A DNA stretch of 64,000 nucleotides, taken from contig NZ_BMSF01000020.1 of the NCBI RefSeq assembly GCF_014649015.1, forward strand, positions 53,962 through 117,961. The letters are read 5' to 3'. Numbering within the stretch: position 1 is the first letter of the stretch; each line of letters begins with the position of its first letter. The position numbers were made by a program, and so were the translations under genes. The notes beneath the pieces are model-generated. The model ran no database searches. It was not told where the DNA came from and saw only the letters and a list, made by a program, of their open reading frames with translations. The DNA comes from Streptomyces narbonensis. GTDB lineage: Bacteria; Actinomycetota; Actinomycetes; Streptomycetales; Streptomycetaceae. Below, piece after piece: positions 8,361 through 17,221 of this stretch.

Positions 8361-10402
8361 CGGAGGAAGGCGGCGGCCACGCCCGCGTCCACCGGGACAT
8401 GGAGGCCGGTCGTGTGGCTGAGGTCGCCGCCGGTTAGCGCGAACACCGCGTTGGCGACGTGCTCGGGAAGCACCTCTCGCTTCAGGAGGGTCCGCTGGGC
8501 GTAGAAGGCGCCCAGATCCTCCTCCGCGATGCCGTACGTGGCGGCCCGCTGAGCGCCCCAGCCGCCGGCGAAGATGCCCGAGCCGCGCACCACGCCGTCC
8601 GGGTTGACGCCGTTGACCCGGATGCCGTGCTCACCCAACTCGGCGGCGAGCAGTCGCACTTGATGAGCCTGGTCGGCCTTCGTGGCGGAGTAGGCGATGT
8701 TGTTCGGGCCGGCGAAGACCGCGTTCTTGGAGGCGATGTAGACGATGTCGCCGCCCAGCCCCTGGGCCGTCATCACCCGCGCCGCCTCCCGGGAGACGAG
8801 GAACGAACCCCGCGCCATGACCGCGTGCTGGACGTCCCAGTCCCTCGCCGTCGTCTCCAGGAGCGGCTTGGAGAGGGAGATGCCGGCGTTGTTCACTACC
8901 AGGTCCACCCCGCCGAAGGCCAGCAGTGCCGACCGGAAGGCCGCGTCTATCCGCTCCTCCGACGTGACGTCCACGGCGACCGCCACCGCCCTGTCCGGCC
9001 CGCCCAACTCCTCGGCCACGGCGGCCGCGTTGGCGGCGTCGAGGTCGGCGATCACCACACACGCGCCCTCCGCGACCAGCCGGTGCGCGATCGCCCGGCC
9101 GATGCCGCTGCCCGCGCCCGTCACGAGCGCCACCCGGGTCGCGAGCGGCTTCGGACGGGGCATCCGCCGCAGCTTGGCCTCCTCCAACTCCCAGTACTCG
9201 ATACGGAACTTCTCCGACTCCTCGATCGGCGCGTATGCGGAGACCGCCTCGGCCCCGCGCATCACGTTGATCGCGTTGACGTAGAACTCGCCCGCCACCC
9301 GCGCCGTCTGCTTGTCGCGCCCGAAGGAGAACATGCCCACGCCGGGGACGAGGACGACCGCCGGATCGGCTCCCCGCATCGCGGGGGAGTCCGGGGTGGC
9401 GTGCCGCGCGTAGTACGCCGCGTACTCCTCGCGGTAGGCGGTGTGCAGCTCACGCAGCCGCTCGACCGCCCGGTCGAGGGGCGCGTCGGCCGGCAGGTCG
9501 AGGACGAGGGGCCGGACCTTCGTCCGCAGGAAGTGGTCGGGGCAGGACGTGCCGAGGGCGGCGAGCCGCGGGTGCTCGGCACGGGCCAGGAAGTCGAGGA
9601 CCGTGTCGGAGTCCGTGAAGTGCCCGACCTGCGGATGGTCCTGGGAGGCGAGCCCCCGGACGTACGGGGCGAGCTCGGCGGCCCGCTCCCGCCGCAGGGC
9701 CTCGGGCAGCGGCGCGTACCCCTCGACGACCGGCCCGAAGGGTGCCGGGCGGCCCCGCTCGACGAGGAAGGCCTCGGCGGTGCGGATGATGTGCAGCGCG
9801 TTGCGCTCGCACTCCTCGGAGGTCTCGCCCCACGCGGTGATGCCGTGGCCGCCGAGGACGACACCGACCGCCGCCGGGTGGGCCGCCTTCACCGCGGCGA
9901 TGTCCAGGCCCAGCTGGAAGCCGGGGCGCCGCCACGGCACCCACACCACCGAGTCGCCGAAGCACTCGGCGGTCAGCTTCTCCCCGTCGGCGGCGCAGGC
10001 GAGCGCGATCCCCGCGTCCGGGTGGAGGTGGTCGACGTGGGCCGCGGGCACCAGGCCATGCATGGCGGTGTCGATGGACGGGGCCGCGCCCCCCTTCCCG
10101 TAGAGGCAGTGGTCGAAGGCGGCGACCATCTCGTCCTCGCGCTCGACGCCCGGGTAGACGTCGACGAGCGCGCGCAGCCGGTCGAGCCGCAGCACCGCGA
10201 GCCCGCTCTCTGTGAGCGTGCCCAGGTCGCCGCCGGAGCCCTTGACCCACATGAGCTCGGTCGGGCCGCCGGTCACGGGATCGGTGACGGAGCCCTTCGC
10301 GGAGGCGTTGCCTCCGGCGTAGTTGGTGGTGCGGGGGTCGGCACCGTGCCGGTGCGCACGTGCCAGGAGAGAGGTGACGACGCGGGGTGTGGCCGGGGTC
10401 AT
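8357..10402 (-). CDS. rhaEW: Bifunctional rhamnulose-1-phosphate aldolase / lactaldehyde dehydrogenase (SDR)
   Basis: 681 aa fusion enzyme. Residues 1 to about 390 are a class II aldolase/adducin domain with zinc-type histidines in AHVDHLHP (H122, H125, H127) and GGHGITAWG (H186). It splits rhamnulose 1-phosphate into DHAP and L-lactaldehyde. Residues about 420-681 are a short-chain dehydrogenase with the NAD motif TGAGSGIG (428-435), NNAG, catalytic S558 and YSATK (Y571, K575), and would oxidise lactaldehyde to L-lactate. The fusion is known in Bacillus and actinobacteria. The following lut genes use the lactate product. The ATG at 10402 lies 50 bp after rhaI, with GGAAG before it. Confidence 0.92.
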   Translation of the reverse strand: MTPATPRVVTSLLARAHRHGADPRTTNYAGGNASAKGSVTDPVTGGPTELMWVKGSGGDLGTLTESGLAVLRLDRLRALVDVYPGVEREDEMVAAFDHCLYGKGGAAPSIDTAMHGLVPAAHVDHLHPDAGIALACAADGEKLTAECFGDSVVWVPWRRPGFQLGLDIAAVKAAHPAAVGVVLGGHGITAWGETSEECERNALHIIRTAEAFLVERGRPAPFGPVVEGYAPLPEALRRERAAELAPYVRGLASQDHPQVGHFTDSDTVLDFLARAEHPRLAALGTSCPDHFLRTKVRPLVLDLPADAPLDRAVERLRELHTAYREEYAAYYARHATPDSPAMRGADPAVVLVPGVGMFSFGRDKQTARVAGEFYVNAINVMRGAEAVSAYAPIEESEKFRIEYWELEEAKLRRMPRPKPLATRVALVTGAGSGIGRAIAHRLVAEGACVVIADLDAANAAAVAEELGGPDRAVAVAVDVTSEERIDAAFRSALLAFGGVDLVVNNAGISLSKPLLETTARDWDVQHAVMARGSFLVSREAARVMTAQGLGGDIVYIASKNAVFAGPNNIAYSATKADQAHQVRLLAAELGEHGIRVNGVNPDGVVRGSGIFAGGWGAQRAATYGIAEEDLGAFYAQRTLLKREVLPEHVANAVFALTGGDLSHTTGLHVPVDAGVAAAFLR

Positions 10403-10452
10403 GTGGTCTTCCTTCGGGCCTTCGGGCGGGAGGTGTACGGAGAAGGAGGGGG

Positions 10453-11619
10453 CTACGCGCCCCAGCCGGCCTGGTCCCCGCCGACGCGCTCGGCGGCGAT
10501 CCGCTCCTGCCGTCCGGAGCGGAGGTAGGCGGCGACCGGATCCGGGTCGAGACCCCGCTCCTCGCGCAGCGCGCGCAGCAGGGGCCGTACGTCGGTGTCG
10601 TAGGCGTCCATCAGGACGGCGTTGGCGGCGAGCACGTCCCCGGACCGCTGGGCGGCGGCCAGGGCGTCGCCATCGACGAGCAGCGCCTTGGCCGTGGCCT
10701 CCTGGACGTTGGCGACGGAGCGGATCACCGCGGGCACCTTCGCCTCGATGTTGTGGCACTGGTCGAGCATGAAGGCGACGCCCGCCGCCGGGGCGAGACC
10801 GCCGTTGCGGACGACCTCGTGCATGATCCGGAAGAGCTGGAAGGGGTCGGCCGCGCCGGCCATCAGGTCGTCGTCCGCGTAGAAGCGCGAGTTGAAGTCG
10901 AAGCCGCCGAGCTTCCCCTCCCGCAGCAGCAGGGCGACGATGAACTCGATGTTGGTGCCCGGCGCGTGGTGGCCGGTGTCCACGACCACCTGCGCCCTCG
11001 GGCCCAGCTTGAGGCAGTGTGCGTAGGCCGTTCCCCAGTCCGGCACGTCGGTCGTGTAGAAGGCCGGCTCGAAGAACTTGTACTCCAGGAGCATCCGCTG
11101 CCCCTCGCCGAGCCGCTCGTACACCTCCGAGAGGCACTCCGCGAGCCGTTCCTGGCGGGCGGTGACGTCGTCCTGCCCTGGGTAGTTCGTGCCGTCCGCG
11201 AACCACAGCTTCAGATCGGCCGAGCCGGTCGCGTCCATGATGTCGACGCAGTCGAGGAGATGGTCCACGGCCCGGCGGCGCACGGCGGCGTCGGGGTGGC
11301 AGACGCTGCCGAGCCTGTACGTGTCGTCCTGGAAGGTGTTGGAGTTGATCGCGCCCAGTTCGAGCCCGCGCTCCTTCGCGTACGAGGCGAGGGCCGCGTA
11401 GTCGTCGACCCGGTCCCACGGGATGTGCAGCGACACCTTCGGGGCGACGCCCGTGAACGCGTGGACCTGGGCCGCGTCGTCGAGCTTCTCGTAGGGGGTC
11501 CGGGGCACGCCCGGCTGCGCGAAGACCTTGAACCGGGTCCCGGAGTTGCCGTAGCCCCAGGAGGGGGTTTCGATCCGCTGGGCGGCTAGTGCGGCCTTCA
11601 CGGCAGCGATGTCGGGCAT
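10453..11619 (-). CDS. rhaI: L-rhamnose isomerase
   Basis: First gene of the leftward rhamnose operon; converts L-rhamnose to L-rhamnulose. It matches the RhaI type (Pseudomonas stutzeri-like TIM-barrel isomerase) rather than E. coli RhaA. Conserved metal and substrate residues are visible in LKLWFADGTNYPGQDD, LEYKFFEPAFY, VVDTGHHAPGTNIEF and GGFDFNSRFYADDDLM. The ATG at 11619 is chosen because GAGG lies 5 nt upstream; a GTG two codons earlier is in frame but lies inside that ribosome binding site. Product 388 aa. Two LacI-type operators lie upstream. Confidence 0.93.
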   Translation of the reverse strand: MPDIAAVKAALAAQRIETPSWGYGNSGTRFKVFAQPGVPRTPYEKLDDAAQVHAFTGVAPKVSLHIPWDRVDDYAALASYAKERGLELGAINSNTFQDDTYRLGSVCHPDAAVRRRAVDHLLDCVDIMDATGSADLKLWFADGTNYPGQDDVTARQERLAECLSEVYERLGEGQRMLLEYKFFEPAFYTTDVPDWGTAYAHCLKLGPRAQVVVDTGHHAPGTNIEFIVALLLREGKLGGFDFNSRFYADDDLMAGAADPFQLFRIMHEVVRNGGLAPAAGVAFMLDQCHNIEAKVPAVIRSVANVQEATAKALLVDGDALAAAQRSGDVLAANAVLMDAYDTDVRPLLRALREERGLDPDPVAAYLRSGRQERIAAERVGGDQAGWGA

Positions 11620-11647
11620 GTCCACCTCAGAGTGCTCGGAGCCACGA

Positions 11648-11663
11648 AATGAATCGATTCATT
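11648..11663. promoter_or_regulatory. LacI-type operator 1 in rhaI/rhaM divergent promoter
   Basis: Perfect 16-bp palindrome AATGAATCGATTCATT, 29 bp upstream of the rhaI ATG. Its core TGAATCGATTCA has the C-G centre typical of LacI-family operators. The likely ligand is the LacI protein encoded from 12304. Confidence 0.7.
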
Positions 11664-11750
11664 ACGTGGGGAAGCTAGCCATCGCCCGGGGTGTCGTCAA
11701 GACTCTTGACCGAGAGGGCGTGCACGTCCTAGCGTCGCGATCCAGGGAAA

Positions 11751-11762
11751 TGAAACATTTCA
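11751..11762. promoter_or_regulatory. LacI-type operator 2 before rhaM
   Basis: TGAAACATTTCA (arms TGAAA and TTTCA) lies 19 bp before the rhaM GTG. It matches the first palindrome at the outer TGAA and TTCA. Two sites about 100 bp apart would let one repressor control both divergent units. Confidence 0.6.
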
Positions 11763-11780
11763 GTCGCGAGGAGGGGGCGG

Positions 11781-12107
11781 GTGAACATGCAGAGGGTCTG
11801 CTTCCTGCTGAAGGTCCGGGCCGAGCGGGTGGACGAGTACCGCGCGCGCCACGAGCACGTCTGGGCCGACATGCTCTCGGCGCTCTCCGCCGCCGGCTGG
11901 CACAACTACTCCCTCTTCCTGCGCGAGGACGGGCTGCTCGTCGGCTACCTGGAGACGCCCGACTTCGACCGGGCGCGTGCCGCGATGGAGGCGGCCGAGG
12001 TCAACGCCCGCTGGCAGGCCGAGATGGCGGAGTTCTTCGAGGAGCTGGACGGGCGGGCACCCGACGCGGCCATGCGTCCGCTGACCGAGGTTTTCCACCT
12101 CGCGTGA
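11781..12107 (+). CDS. rhaM: L-rhamnose mutarotase
   Basis: Small cytoplasmic enzyme (108 aa) of the RhaM/YiiL family that interconverts the alpha and beta anomers of L-rhamnose so that isomerase receives the right form. Family features seen: RVCFLLKVRAERVDEYRARH at the N-terminus, the H-x-x-V-W stretch HEHVWADML, HNYSLFLRED, and the FHLA end. The GTG at 11781 has GGAGG about 7 nt upstream; an ATG two codons later is a less well spaced alternative. Transcribed away from the rhamnose operon, behind operator 2. Confidence 0.92.
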   Translation: MNMQRVCFLLKVRAERVDEYRARHEHVWADMLSALSAAGWHNYSLFLREDGLLVGYLETPDFDRARAAMEAAEVNARWQAEMAEFFEELDGRAPDAAMRPLTEVFHLA

Positions 12108-12235
12108 GGGCGAGGACGCGAGGGTGGCGCGAGGGCGAGGGGGCGTGAGGGCGAGGGGGCGTGAGGGCGAGGGGCGCGAGGAGGGGGTGCGCGAGGGGGG
12201 CGAGGGGGAAGGGCGGGCAGGTGGGGCCGCATAGG
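12108..12235. repeat. G-rich degenerate tandem repeat downstream of rhaM
   Basis: The 130 bp after rhaM consist of imperfect copies of GTGAGGGCGAGGGGGC-like units with very strong G/C strand asymmetry. No gene is seen. At the end, TAGGAT (12233-12238) could be a -10 box for the LacI gene, followed by the half-operator-like TGAAACG. Confidence 0.6.
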
Positions 12236-12303
12236 ATGAAACGCGGGGCGGAAGCCCACCCGGACCGGGTGGCGGCAGGGGCAGGACGGACCAGGTGGGA
12301 CGG

Positions 12304-13341
12304 ATGACGGACACCGCGCGGACGGTCGGGACCGTCGGCATCAAGGACGTGGCACGCGAGGCGGGCGTCTCCGTCGGCACCGTCTCCAACGTGATCAACC
12401 AGCCGGACCGGGTCTCGCCCGCGACACTCCAGCACGTGCGGCGGGTCATCGCCCGCCTCGGCTACGTCCGCAGCGAGTCCGCCCGCCAGTTGCGCGCCGG
12501 CCGCAGCAGGATCATGGCCCTGCTCGTCCTCGACATGGGCAACCCCTTCTTCGTCGACATCGCCCGGGGCGCCGAGCGCGCCGCCAGGGCCGCCGGCCTC
12601 GGCGTCATGGTCTGCAACAGCGACCAGAACCCGGGCGACGAGGCCGACTACCTCTCCCTCTTCGCCGAGCAGCGCGTCCGTGGCGTACTCGTCACACCCG
12701 CCGACCCCAGCGGCGCGAACCTCCGGGAGTTCCGCCGCCACGGCATCCCCTCCGTGCTTGTCGACCGCGTCGCGGGTGACGGCGCCGGCTGCTCGGTCTC
12801 CGTCGACGACGTCGTCGGCGGCACCCTCGCGATCCGCCACCTCGCGGCGGGGGGCCACCGCTCCTTCGCCTACGTCAGCGGCCCGTCCCACCTCCAGCAG
12901 ATCCGCGACCGCCGCGAGGGCGCCCTGCTCGCGCTCGCCGAGGCCGGACTGCCCGCCTCGGCCCTCCGGGAGCTCCCGGCCGAGCGCCTCGACGTGGCCT
13001 CCGGGCGCGACGCAGGCGCGCGCCTCCTCGGCCTCCCCGAGCGGCCGACCGCCGTCTTCTGCGCCAACGACCTGCTGGCCCTCGGCGTCCTCCAGTCGCT
13101 GTACGCGGCCGGGGTCCGGGTCCCGGAGGACATGGCCATCGTCGGCTACGACGACATTGAGTTCGCGGCGGCCGCGACCGTGCCCCTGACCTCCGTACGG
13201 CAGCCGGCGGTCACCCTCGGGGCGAAGGCCGCCGAACTGCTCCTGGAGGAGACCGGCGAGCGGGCGGGCGAGCACCGGCACGAACACGTGGTGCTCCAGC
13301 CGGAGCTGGTCGTCCGACGCTCGACGCTCGCCACGCGCTGA
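12304..13341 (+). CDS. LacI family regulator, probable rhamnose repressor
   Basis: 345 aa DNA-binding regulator. The HTH and hinge read GIKDVAREAGVSVGTVSNVIN at the N-terminus, and the effector-binding domain ends with VGYDDIEFAAAATVPLTSVRQP. The ATG at 12304 is preferred because AGGTGG lies about 6 nt before it; an in-frame GTG at 12295 lies within that ribosome binding site. It stands beside rhaM and the rhamnose operon, with TGAAnCnnTTCA palindromes in the intergenic region. The rhamnose role is inferred from position only. Confidence 0.9.
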   Translation: MTDTARTVGTVGIKDVAREAGVSVGTVSNVINQPDRVSPATLQHVRRVIARLGYVRSESARQLRAGRSRIMALLVLDMGNPFFVDIARGAERAARAAGLGVMVCNSDQNPGDEADYLSLFAEQRVRGVLVTPADPSGANLREFRRHGIPSVLVDRVAGDGAGCSVSVDDVVGGTLAIRHLAAGGHRSFAYVSGPSHLQQIRDRREGALLALAEAGLPASALRELPAERLDVASGRDAGARLLGLPERPTAVFCANDLLALGVLQSLYAAGVRVPEDMAIVGYDDIEFAAAATVPLTSVRQPAVTLGAKAAELLLEETGERAGEHRHEHVVLQPELVVRRSTLATR

Positions 13342-13381
13342 CGCCGCCAAGCTCTGAGGCCGCCAGGCGCTGAGGCTCACG

Positions 13382-13543
13382 ACGCTCTGAGGCCCGCCAT
13401 GCTCCGACGCTCACGCGCGCCGGCGCCGCCACGCTCACGCCTGCCGAGGGCCGGCGCCGCCCACGCTCTGAGGCCCGCCACGCTCCGACGCTCACGCGCG
13501 CAGGCGCCGCCACGCTCACGCCTGCCGAGGGCCGGCGCCGCCC
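13382..13543. repeat. 81-bp tandem duplication within a longer degenerate repeat tract
   Basis: Two nearly identical 81-bp units (13382-13462 and 13463-13543) start with ACGCTCTGAGGCCCGCCA and differ at only a few bases. The whole gap 13342-13690 is made of related short words (GCTCACGC, CGCTCTGA, CGGCGCCGCC). No credible gene lies in it; the short open frames there come from the repeats. Confidence 0.85.
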
Positions 13544-13693
13544 ACGCGCTGATGCTCATCGAGCGCCGGCGCCGCCCACGCTCTGACGCTCACCGAGCTC
13601 TGACGCTCACCGCGCTCTGACGCCTGCCGCGCACCGACACCTGGTGCGCACCGACGCCTGCCGCGCGCTGGCGCCCCCGCGCTCCTCGGAGAC

Positions 13694-14863
13694 TCAGCGG
13701 ACGCCCAGGAGGTGCTCCAGGGCCAGCTGGTCGAGGTGCTCGAAGGCCATCGAGCGGGCTGCCGCCGCGTCCGCGTCGAAGGTCTCGTACGCCGTGGGGT
13801 CGGCGAGCAGCGCGGCGAGGCCGTCGGCGGCCGTGGGCACGGCGAGCTCGGGCAGCCGCGAGGCGGCCAGCGCCTCCTGGACGTCGGGGTCGGCGCGGAA
13901 GGCCGCCGCGCGCTCCTTCAGGACCAGGTAGTTGCGCATGCAGTTCTTCGCGGACTCCCACACCCCGTCGAAGCCGTCCGTCCGGACGGGCTTGAAGTCG
14001 AAGTGGCGCGGCCCCGCGTATCCGGCCGTCTCCAGGAGGTCCACCAGCCAGAAGGCCTGGCGCAGGTCGCCGGCCCCGAAGCGGAAGTCCTGGTCGTACT
14101 TGATGCCCGACTGGCCGTTGAGGTCGATGTGGAAGAGCTTGCCCGCCCACAGCGCCTGCGCGATGCCGTGCGGGAAGTTGAGCCCGGCCATCTGCTCGTG
14201 GCCCGTCTCGGGGTTCACCCCGACGAGCTCGGGGCGCTCCAGGCGCTCGATGAAGGCGAGGGCGTGCCCGATGGTGGGCAGCAGGATGTCGCCGCGCGGC
14301 TCGTTCGGCTTGGGCTCGATCGCGAAGCGCAGGTCGTAGCCCTGCTCGGTGACGTACTCCCCGAGGAGGTCGAAGGCCTCCTTCATGCGGTCGAGTGCGA
14401 CCCGCACGTCCTTGGCGGCACCGGACTCGGCGCCCTCCCGGCCGCCCCAGGCCACGTACACGCTCGCGCCGAGCTCGACGGCCAGGTCGATGTTGCGGAG
14501 GGTCTTGCGCAGGGCGAAGCGGCGCACGTCCCGGTCGTTGGCGGTGAAGGCGCCGTCCTTGAAGACGGGGTGGGTGAAGAGGTTGGTCGTCGCCATCGGG
14601 ACCGCGAGCCCGGTCCGCTCCAGTGCCGCGCGGAAGCGCTTGACGGCGGAGTCGCGCTCGTCCTCCGAGGCGCCGAAGGGGATGAGGTCGTCGTCGTGGA
14701 ACGTGATGCCGTACGCGCCGAGGGCGGCGAGCCGTTCGACGGCCTCGACCGGGTCGAGGGCGGGGCGGGTGGCCTCGCCGAAGGGGTCGCGGCCCTGCCA
14801 GCCGACGGTCCAGAGGCCGAAGGTGAAGCGGTCCTCGGGGGTGGGGGAGAAGAGCTCCGGCAC
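13694..14863 (-). CDS. xylA: Xylose isomerase
   Basis: 389 aa, the Streptomyces class I xylose (glucose) isomerase length. It isomerises D-xylose to D-xylulose in the cytoplasm. Catalytic and metal-binding stretches are visible: FHDDDLIPFG with the active-site His, VYVAWGGREGAE, the Glu/Lys metal region FAIEPKPNEPRGDI, NPETGHEQMAGLNF, and FHIDLNGQSGIKYDQDFRFGAGD. The ATG has GGAAGG upstream on its strand. It is divergent from xylB with a 15-bp palindrome between them. Confidence 0.97.
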   Translation of the reverse strand: MPELFSPTPEDRFTFGLWTVGWQGRDPFGEATRPALDPVEAVERLAALGAYGITFHDDDLIPFGASEDERDSAVKRFRAALERTGLAVPMATTNLFTHPVFKDGAFTANDRDVRRFALRKTLRNIDLAVELGASVYVAWGGREGAESGAAKDVRVALDRMKEAFDLLGEYVTEQGYDLRFAIEPKPNEPRGDILLPTIGHALAFIERLERPELVGVNPETGHEQMAGLNFPHGIAQALWAGKLFHIDLNGQSGIKYDQDFRFGAGDLRQAFWLVDLLETAGYAGPRHFDFKPVRTDGFDGVWESAKNCMRNYLVLKERAAAFRADPDVQEALAASRLPELAVPTAADGLAALLADPTAYETFDADAAAARSMAFEHLDQLALEHLLGVR

Positions 14864-14892
14864 GGTGTGTCCTTCCCTTGCCTTCGTGATTT

Positions 14893-14907
14893 GTTATCTG
14901 AGATAAC
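14893..14907. promoter_or_regulatory. Palindromic operator in xylA/xylB divergent promoter
   Basis: Perfect inverted repeat GTTATCT-G-AGATAAC, 30 bp before the xylA start. The position suggests a repressor site controlling xylA and possibly xylB. A ROK-type XylR is the usual regulator in Streptomyces, but none is adjacent; the nearest ROK gene is at 22282. Confidence 0.65.
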
Positions 14908-15000
14908 TAATACGGGATGAGGGTGCCGCGACGCCAGCCCCGCATCCGGGGCAATCAGTGAGAGACACGAGAAGACGACCCAGAGGGATGAGGTGAGGCA

Positions 15001-16515
15001 GTGCGCACGCGCACCAGCCGTTCCGTCGTGATCGGCGTGGACAGCTCGACGCAGTCCACGAAGGCCGTGGCCGTCGACACCGCCACCGGCGAGCTCCTCG
15101 CCGTCGGCCGCGCCCCGCACACCGTCACCGGGGAGGGCGGTGCGCGGGAGAGCGACCCCGAGGAGTGGTGGACCGCCCTCACGACGGCCGTCCGCGCGGC
15201 CGTGCGGGACGCCGGCGTCCCGGCCGCCGCCGTCACGGGCCTCGCGGTCGCAGGGCAGCAGCACGGCCTCGTCACACTCGGCGCCGACGGCCGCCCCCTG
15301 CGCCCGGCGCTGCTCTGGAACGACACGCGCTCCGCGCCGCAGGCCGCCGCCCTCGCGGCCGGGCTCGGCGGTCTCCATGGGCCCAAGTCCTGGCTGGAGC
15401 GCACCGGTTCGGTGCCCGTCGCCTCCATGACTTCCGCAAAGTGGCAGTGGCTGCGCGAGCACGAACCGGCGCTCGCCGCCGCGGTCGCCGGGGTCCGCCT
15501 CCCGCACGACTACCTCACCGAACGGCTCACGGGCCACGCGGTCACGGACCCCGGGGACGCGTCGGGGACGGGCTGGTACGGAAAGGGAGGAGGCTCGGGA
15601 AGCGGCGACGCCTACGACCCCGAGATCCTGGACCTCCTCGCTATCGACCCGGCCCTCCTGCCCGCCGTCGCCCCCTCCGGCGCCACCCGCGTCGGCACCC
15701 TCACCGCGGCCGCCGCGGAGGCCCTCGGACTGCCCCGCACGGTCGCCGTCGCGGCCGGCACCGGCGACAACATGGCCGCGGCCGTCGGTCTCGGCCTCGG
15801 CGGCGCGGGCCTGCTCGACCACCCGGTCGTCAGCCTCGGCACATCGGGCACGGTCTTCGCCGCCACCCGCACCCGGCCGGCCGACCCCGGGCTCGCCGGG
15901 TTCGCCGCCACCGACGGCACGTACCTCCCGCTCGGCTGCACCCTCAACTGCACGCTCGCCGTGGACCGGTTCGCCGCCCTCCTCGGCCTCGACCGCGAGG
16001 ACACGGTGCCGGGTGGTGACGCGGGGGTCGTGGTGCTGCCGTACCTGGACGGCGAACGCACCCCCGACCTGCCGCACGCCGCCGGACTCGTCACCGGCCT
16101 GCGCCACACGACCGACCCGCGCGCGATTCTGGGCGCCGCCTACGAGGGCGCCGCCTTCACCGTCCTGCGCGCCCTCGACGGACTCCTCGCCGCCTGCGGC
16201 CTCGACCTGACGGACTCCGCCGTACGCGATCGTCCGCTGCGCCTGATCGGAGGCGGCGCGCGCGGCAAGACCTGGACCGACACCGTACGCAGGCTCTCCG
16301 GGCGGCCCCTGATCGTCCCCGCCGCCGCGGAACTCGTCGCCCTCGGAGCCGCCGCCCTGGCAGGGGGCGCCGTCACCGGCGAGGACCCCGTGGCCCTGGC
16401 CCGAGGCTGGGGCACGGGCGCGGGCGAACTCCTGCCGCCGCTCCCGCGCTCCACGGAGACGTGGGACCGGATCGCCGGAGTCCTCACGGCGGCGAGCCCG
16501 GTCCTCCTGCGCTGA
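15001..16515 (+). CDS. xylB: Xylulokinase
   Basis: 504 aa FGGY-family kinase that phosphorylates D-xylulose to xylulose 5-phosphate. It starts at a GTG preceded by GATGAGG. The nucleotide-binding motif VIGVDSSTQSTKAVAVD is at residues 9-25, the substrate region LWNDTRSAPQA follows at about 100, and IGGGARGKTWTDTVRRLSGRP marks the second ATP-binding motif. It lies divergent to xylA, so the two enzymes form the complete entry of xylose into the pentose phosphate pathway. No xylose transporter is adjacent. Confidence 0.95.
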   Translation: MRTRTSRSVVIGVDSSTQSTKAVAVDTATGELLAVGRAPHTVTGEGGARESDPEEWWTALTTAVRAAVRDAGVPAAAVTGLAVAGQQHGLVTLGADGRPLRPALLWNDTRSAPQAAALAAGLGGLHGPKSWLERTGSVPVASMTSAKWQWLREHEPALAAAVAGVRLPHDYLTERLTGHAVTDPGDASGTGWYGKGGGSGSGDAYDPEILDLLAIDPALLPAVAPSGATRVGTLTAAAAEALGLPRTVAVAAGTGDNMAAAVGLGLGGAGLLDHPVVSLGTSGTVFAATRTRPADPGLAGFAATDGTYLPLGCTLNCTLAVDRFAALLGLDREDTVPGGDAGVVVLPYLDGERTPDLPHAAGLVTGLRHTTDPRAILGAAYEGAAFTVLRALDGLLAACGLDLTDSAVRDRPLRLIGGGARGKTWTDTVRRLSGRPLIVPAAAELVALGAAALAGGAVTGEDPVALARGWGTGAGELLPPLPRSTETWDRIAGVLTAASPVLLR

Positions 16516-16628
16516 CCTGCTGGGAACGGGAGCTCTGTAGGGTCGACGCTTCGACGGTTCGACAGTCGGTCGATCAAAGAATCGACTGATTCACGGATCA
16601 ACGGATCAAGGGATCGACGGGGAGACGT

Positions 16629-17201
16629 ATGTCCAAGTTCTCGGCGCCGGGCGCGGTGGTGGTGGCAGTGGCCCTGGCCGTACTCGGTGTGGGCTGCGGT
16701 GCGGACGACGCAGGCGACACGCGCGAGACGGCCGCGTCGGCCGGGACCACGGCTTCGGCCGCACCGGCCGACACGACGGCTCCGGCGGACGGGGAGCCCG
16801 GCGCCCCGACCACGGGCGAGTCCGGGGTCGGGGCGGGGACCGGCGCCCCGTCCGCCACCCCGGACACGTCGTCGACACCGGGGGACACACCCCCCGAGCT
16901 GGTCCGCGACGCCTTCGCCGGACTCCAGGCGACCTTGAACGACTCGTGCGACACGCCCGGCAACTGCGAGTACTTCCTCGGGCGGGTCTACGACGAACTC
17001 CACCGCATGGACCGGGCCATGAAGGCCGACCCGAAGGGGCCCGGGCACTTCCCCGAGCCGATCGAGCTGATCGAGAAGCTCGACGGGGAGCTGGACGGCG
17101 ACCGTTCCTTCGAGAACCTGAAGAAGCACCAGAGCCTGTTGATCGGCACGCGCGACCGGATCAACACGTGGATGCAGGGCCATCCCGACGACTACCGCTG
17201 A
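16629..17201 (+). CDS. Putative lipoprotein, unknown function
   Basis: 190 aa. A short N-terminal signal with a hydrophobic run (residues 9-22) ends in LGVGC, a lipobox-like site with Cys at 23, so the mature protein is probably lipid-anchored outside the membrane. Residues 25-80 are low-complexity Thr/Ala/Pro/Gly linker. The C-terminal half (about 95-190) is charged and helical, with two cysteines in SCDTPGNCEYFLGRVYDEL that may form a disulfide. The start has GGGGAGA upstream. I do not recognise a named domain. The preceding 100 bp are rich in repeated TCGA and GATC words. Confidence 0.75.
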   Translation: MSKFSAPGAVVVAVALAVLGVGCGADDAGDTRETAASAGTTASAAPADTTAPADGEPGAPTTGESGVGAGTGAPSATPDTSSTPGDTPPELVRDAFAGLQATLNDSCDTPGNCEYFLGRVYDELHRMDRAMKADPKGPGHFPEPIELIEKLDGELDGDRSFENLKKHQSLLIGTRDRINTWMQGHPDDYR

Positions 17202-17221
17202 TGCCCGGCGACGTCGCTCCC

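Noticed and set aside
13377..13620. Several small frames on both strands in the repeat tract after the LacI gene
   Set aside because: They follow the repeat period and lack start signals; coding on both strands is an effect of high GC.
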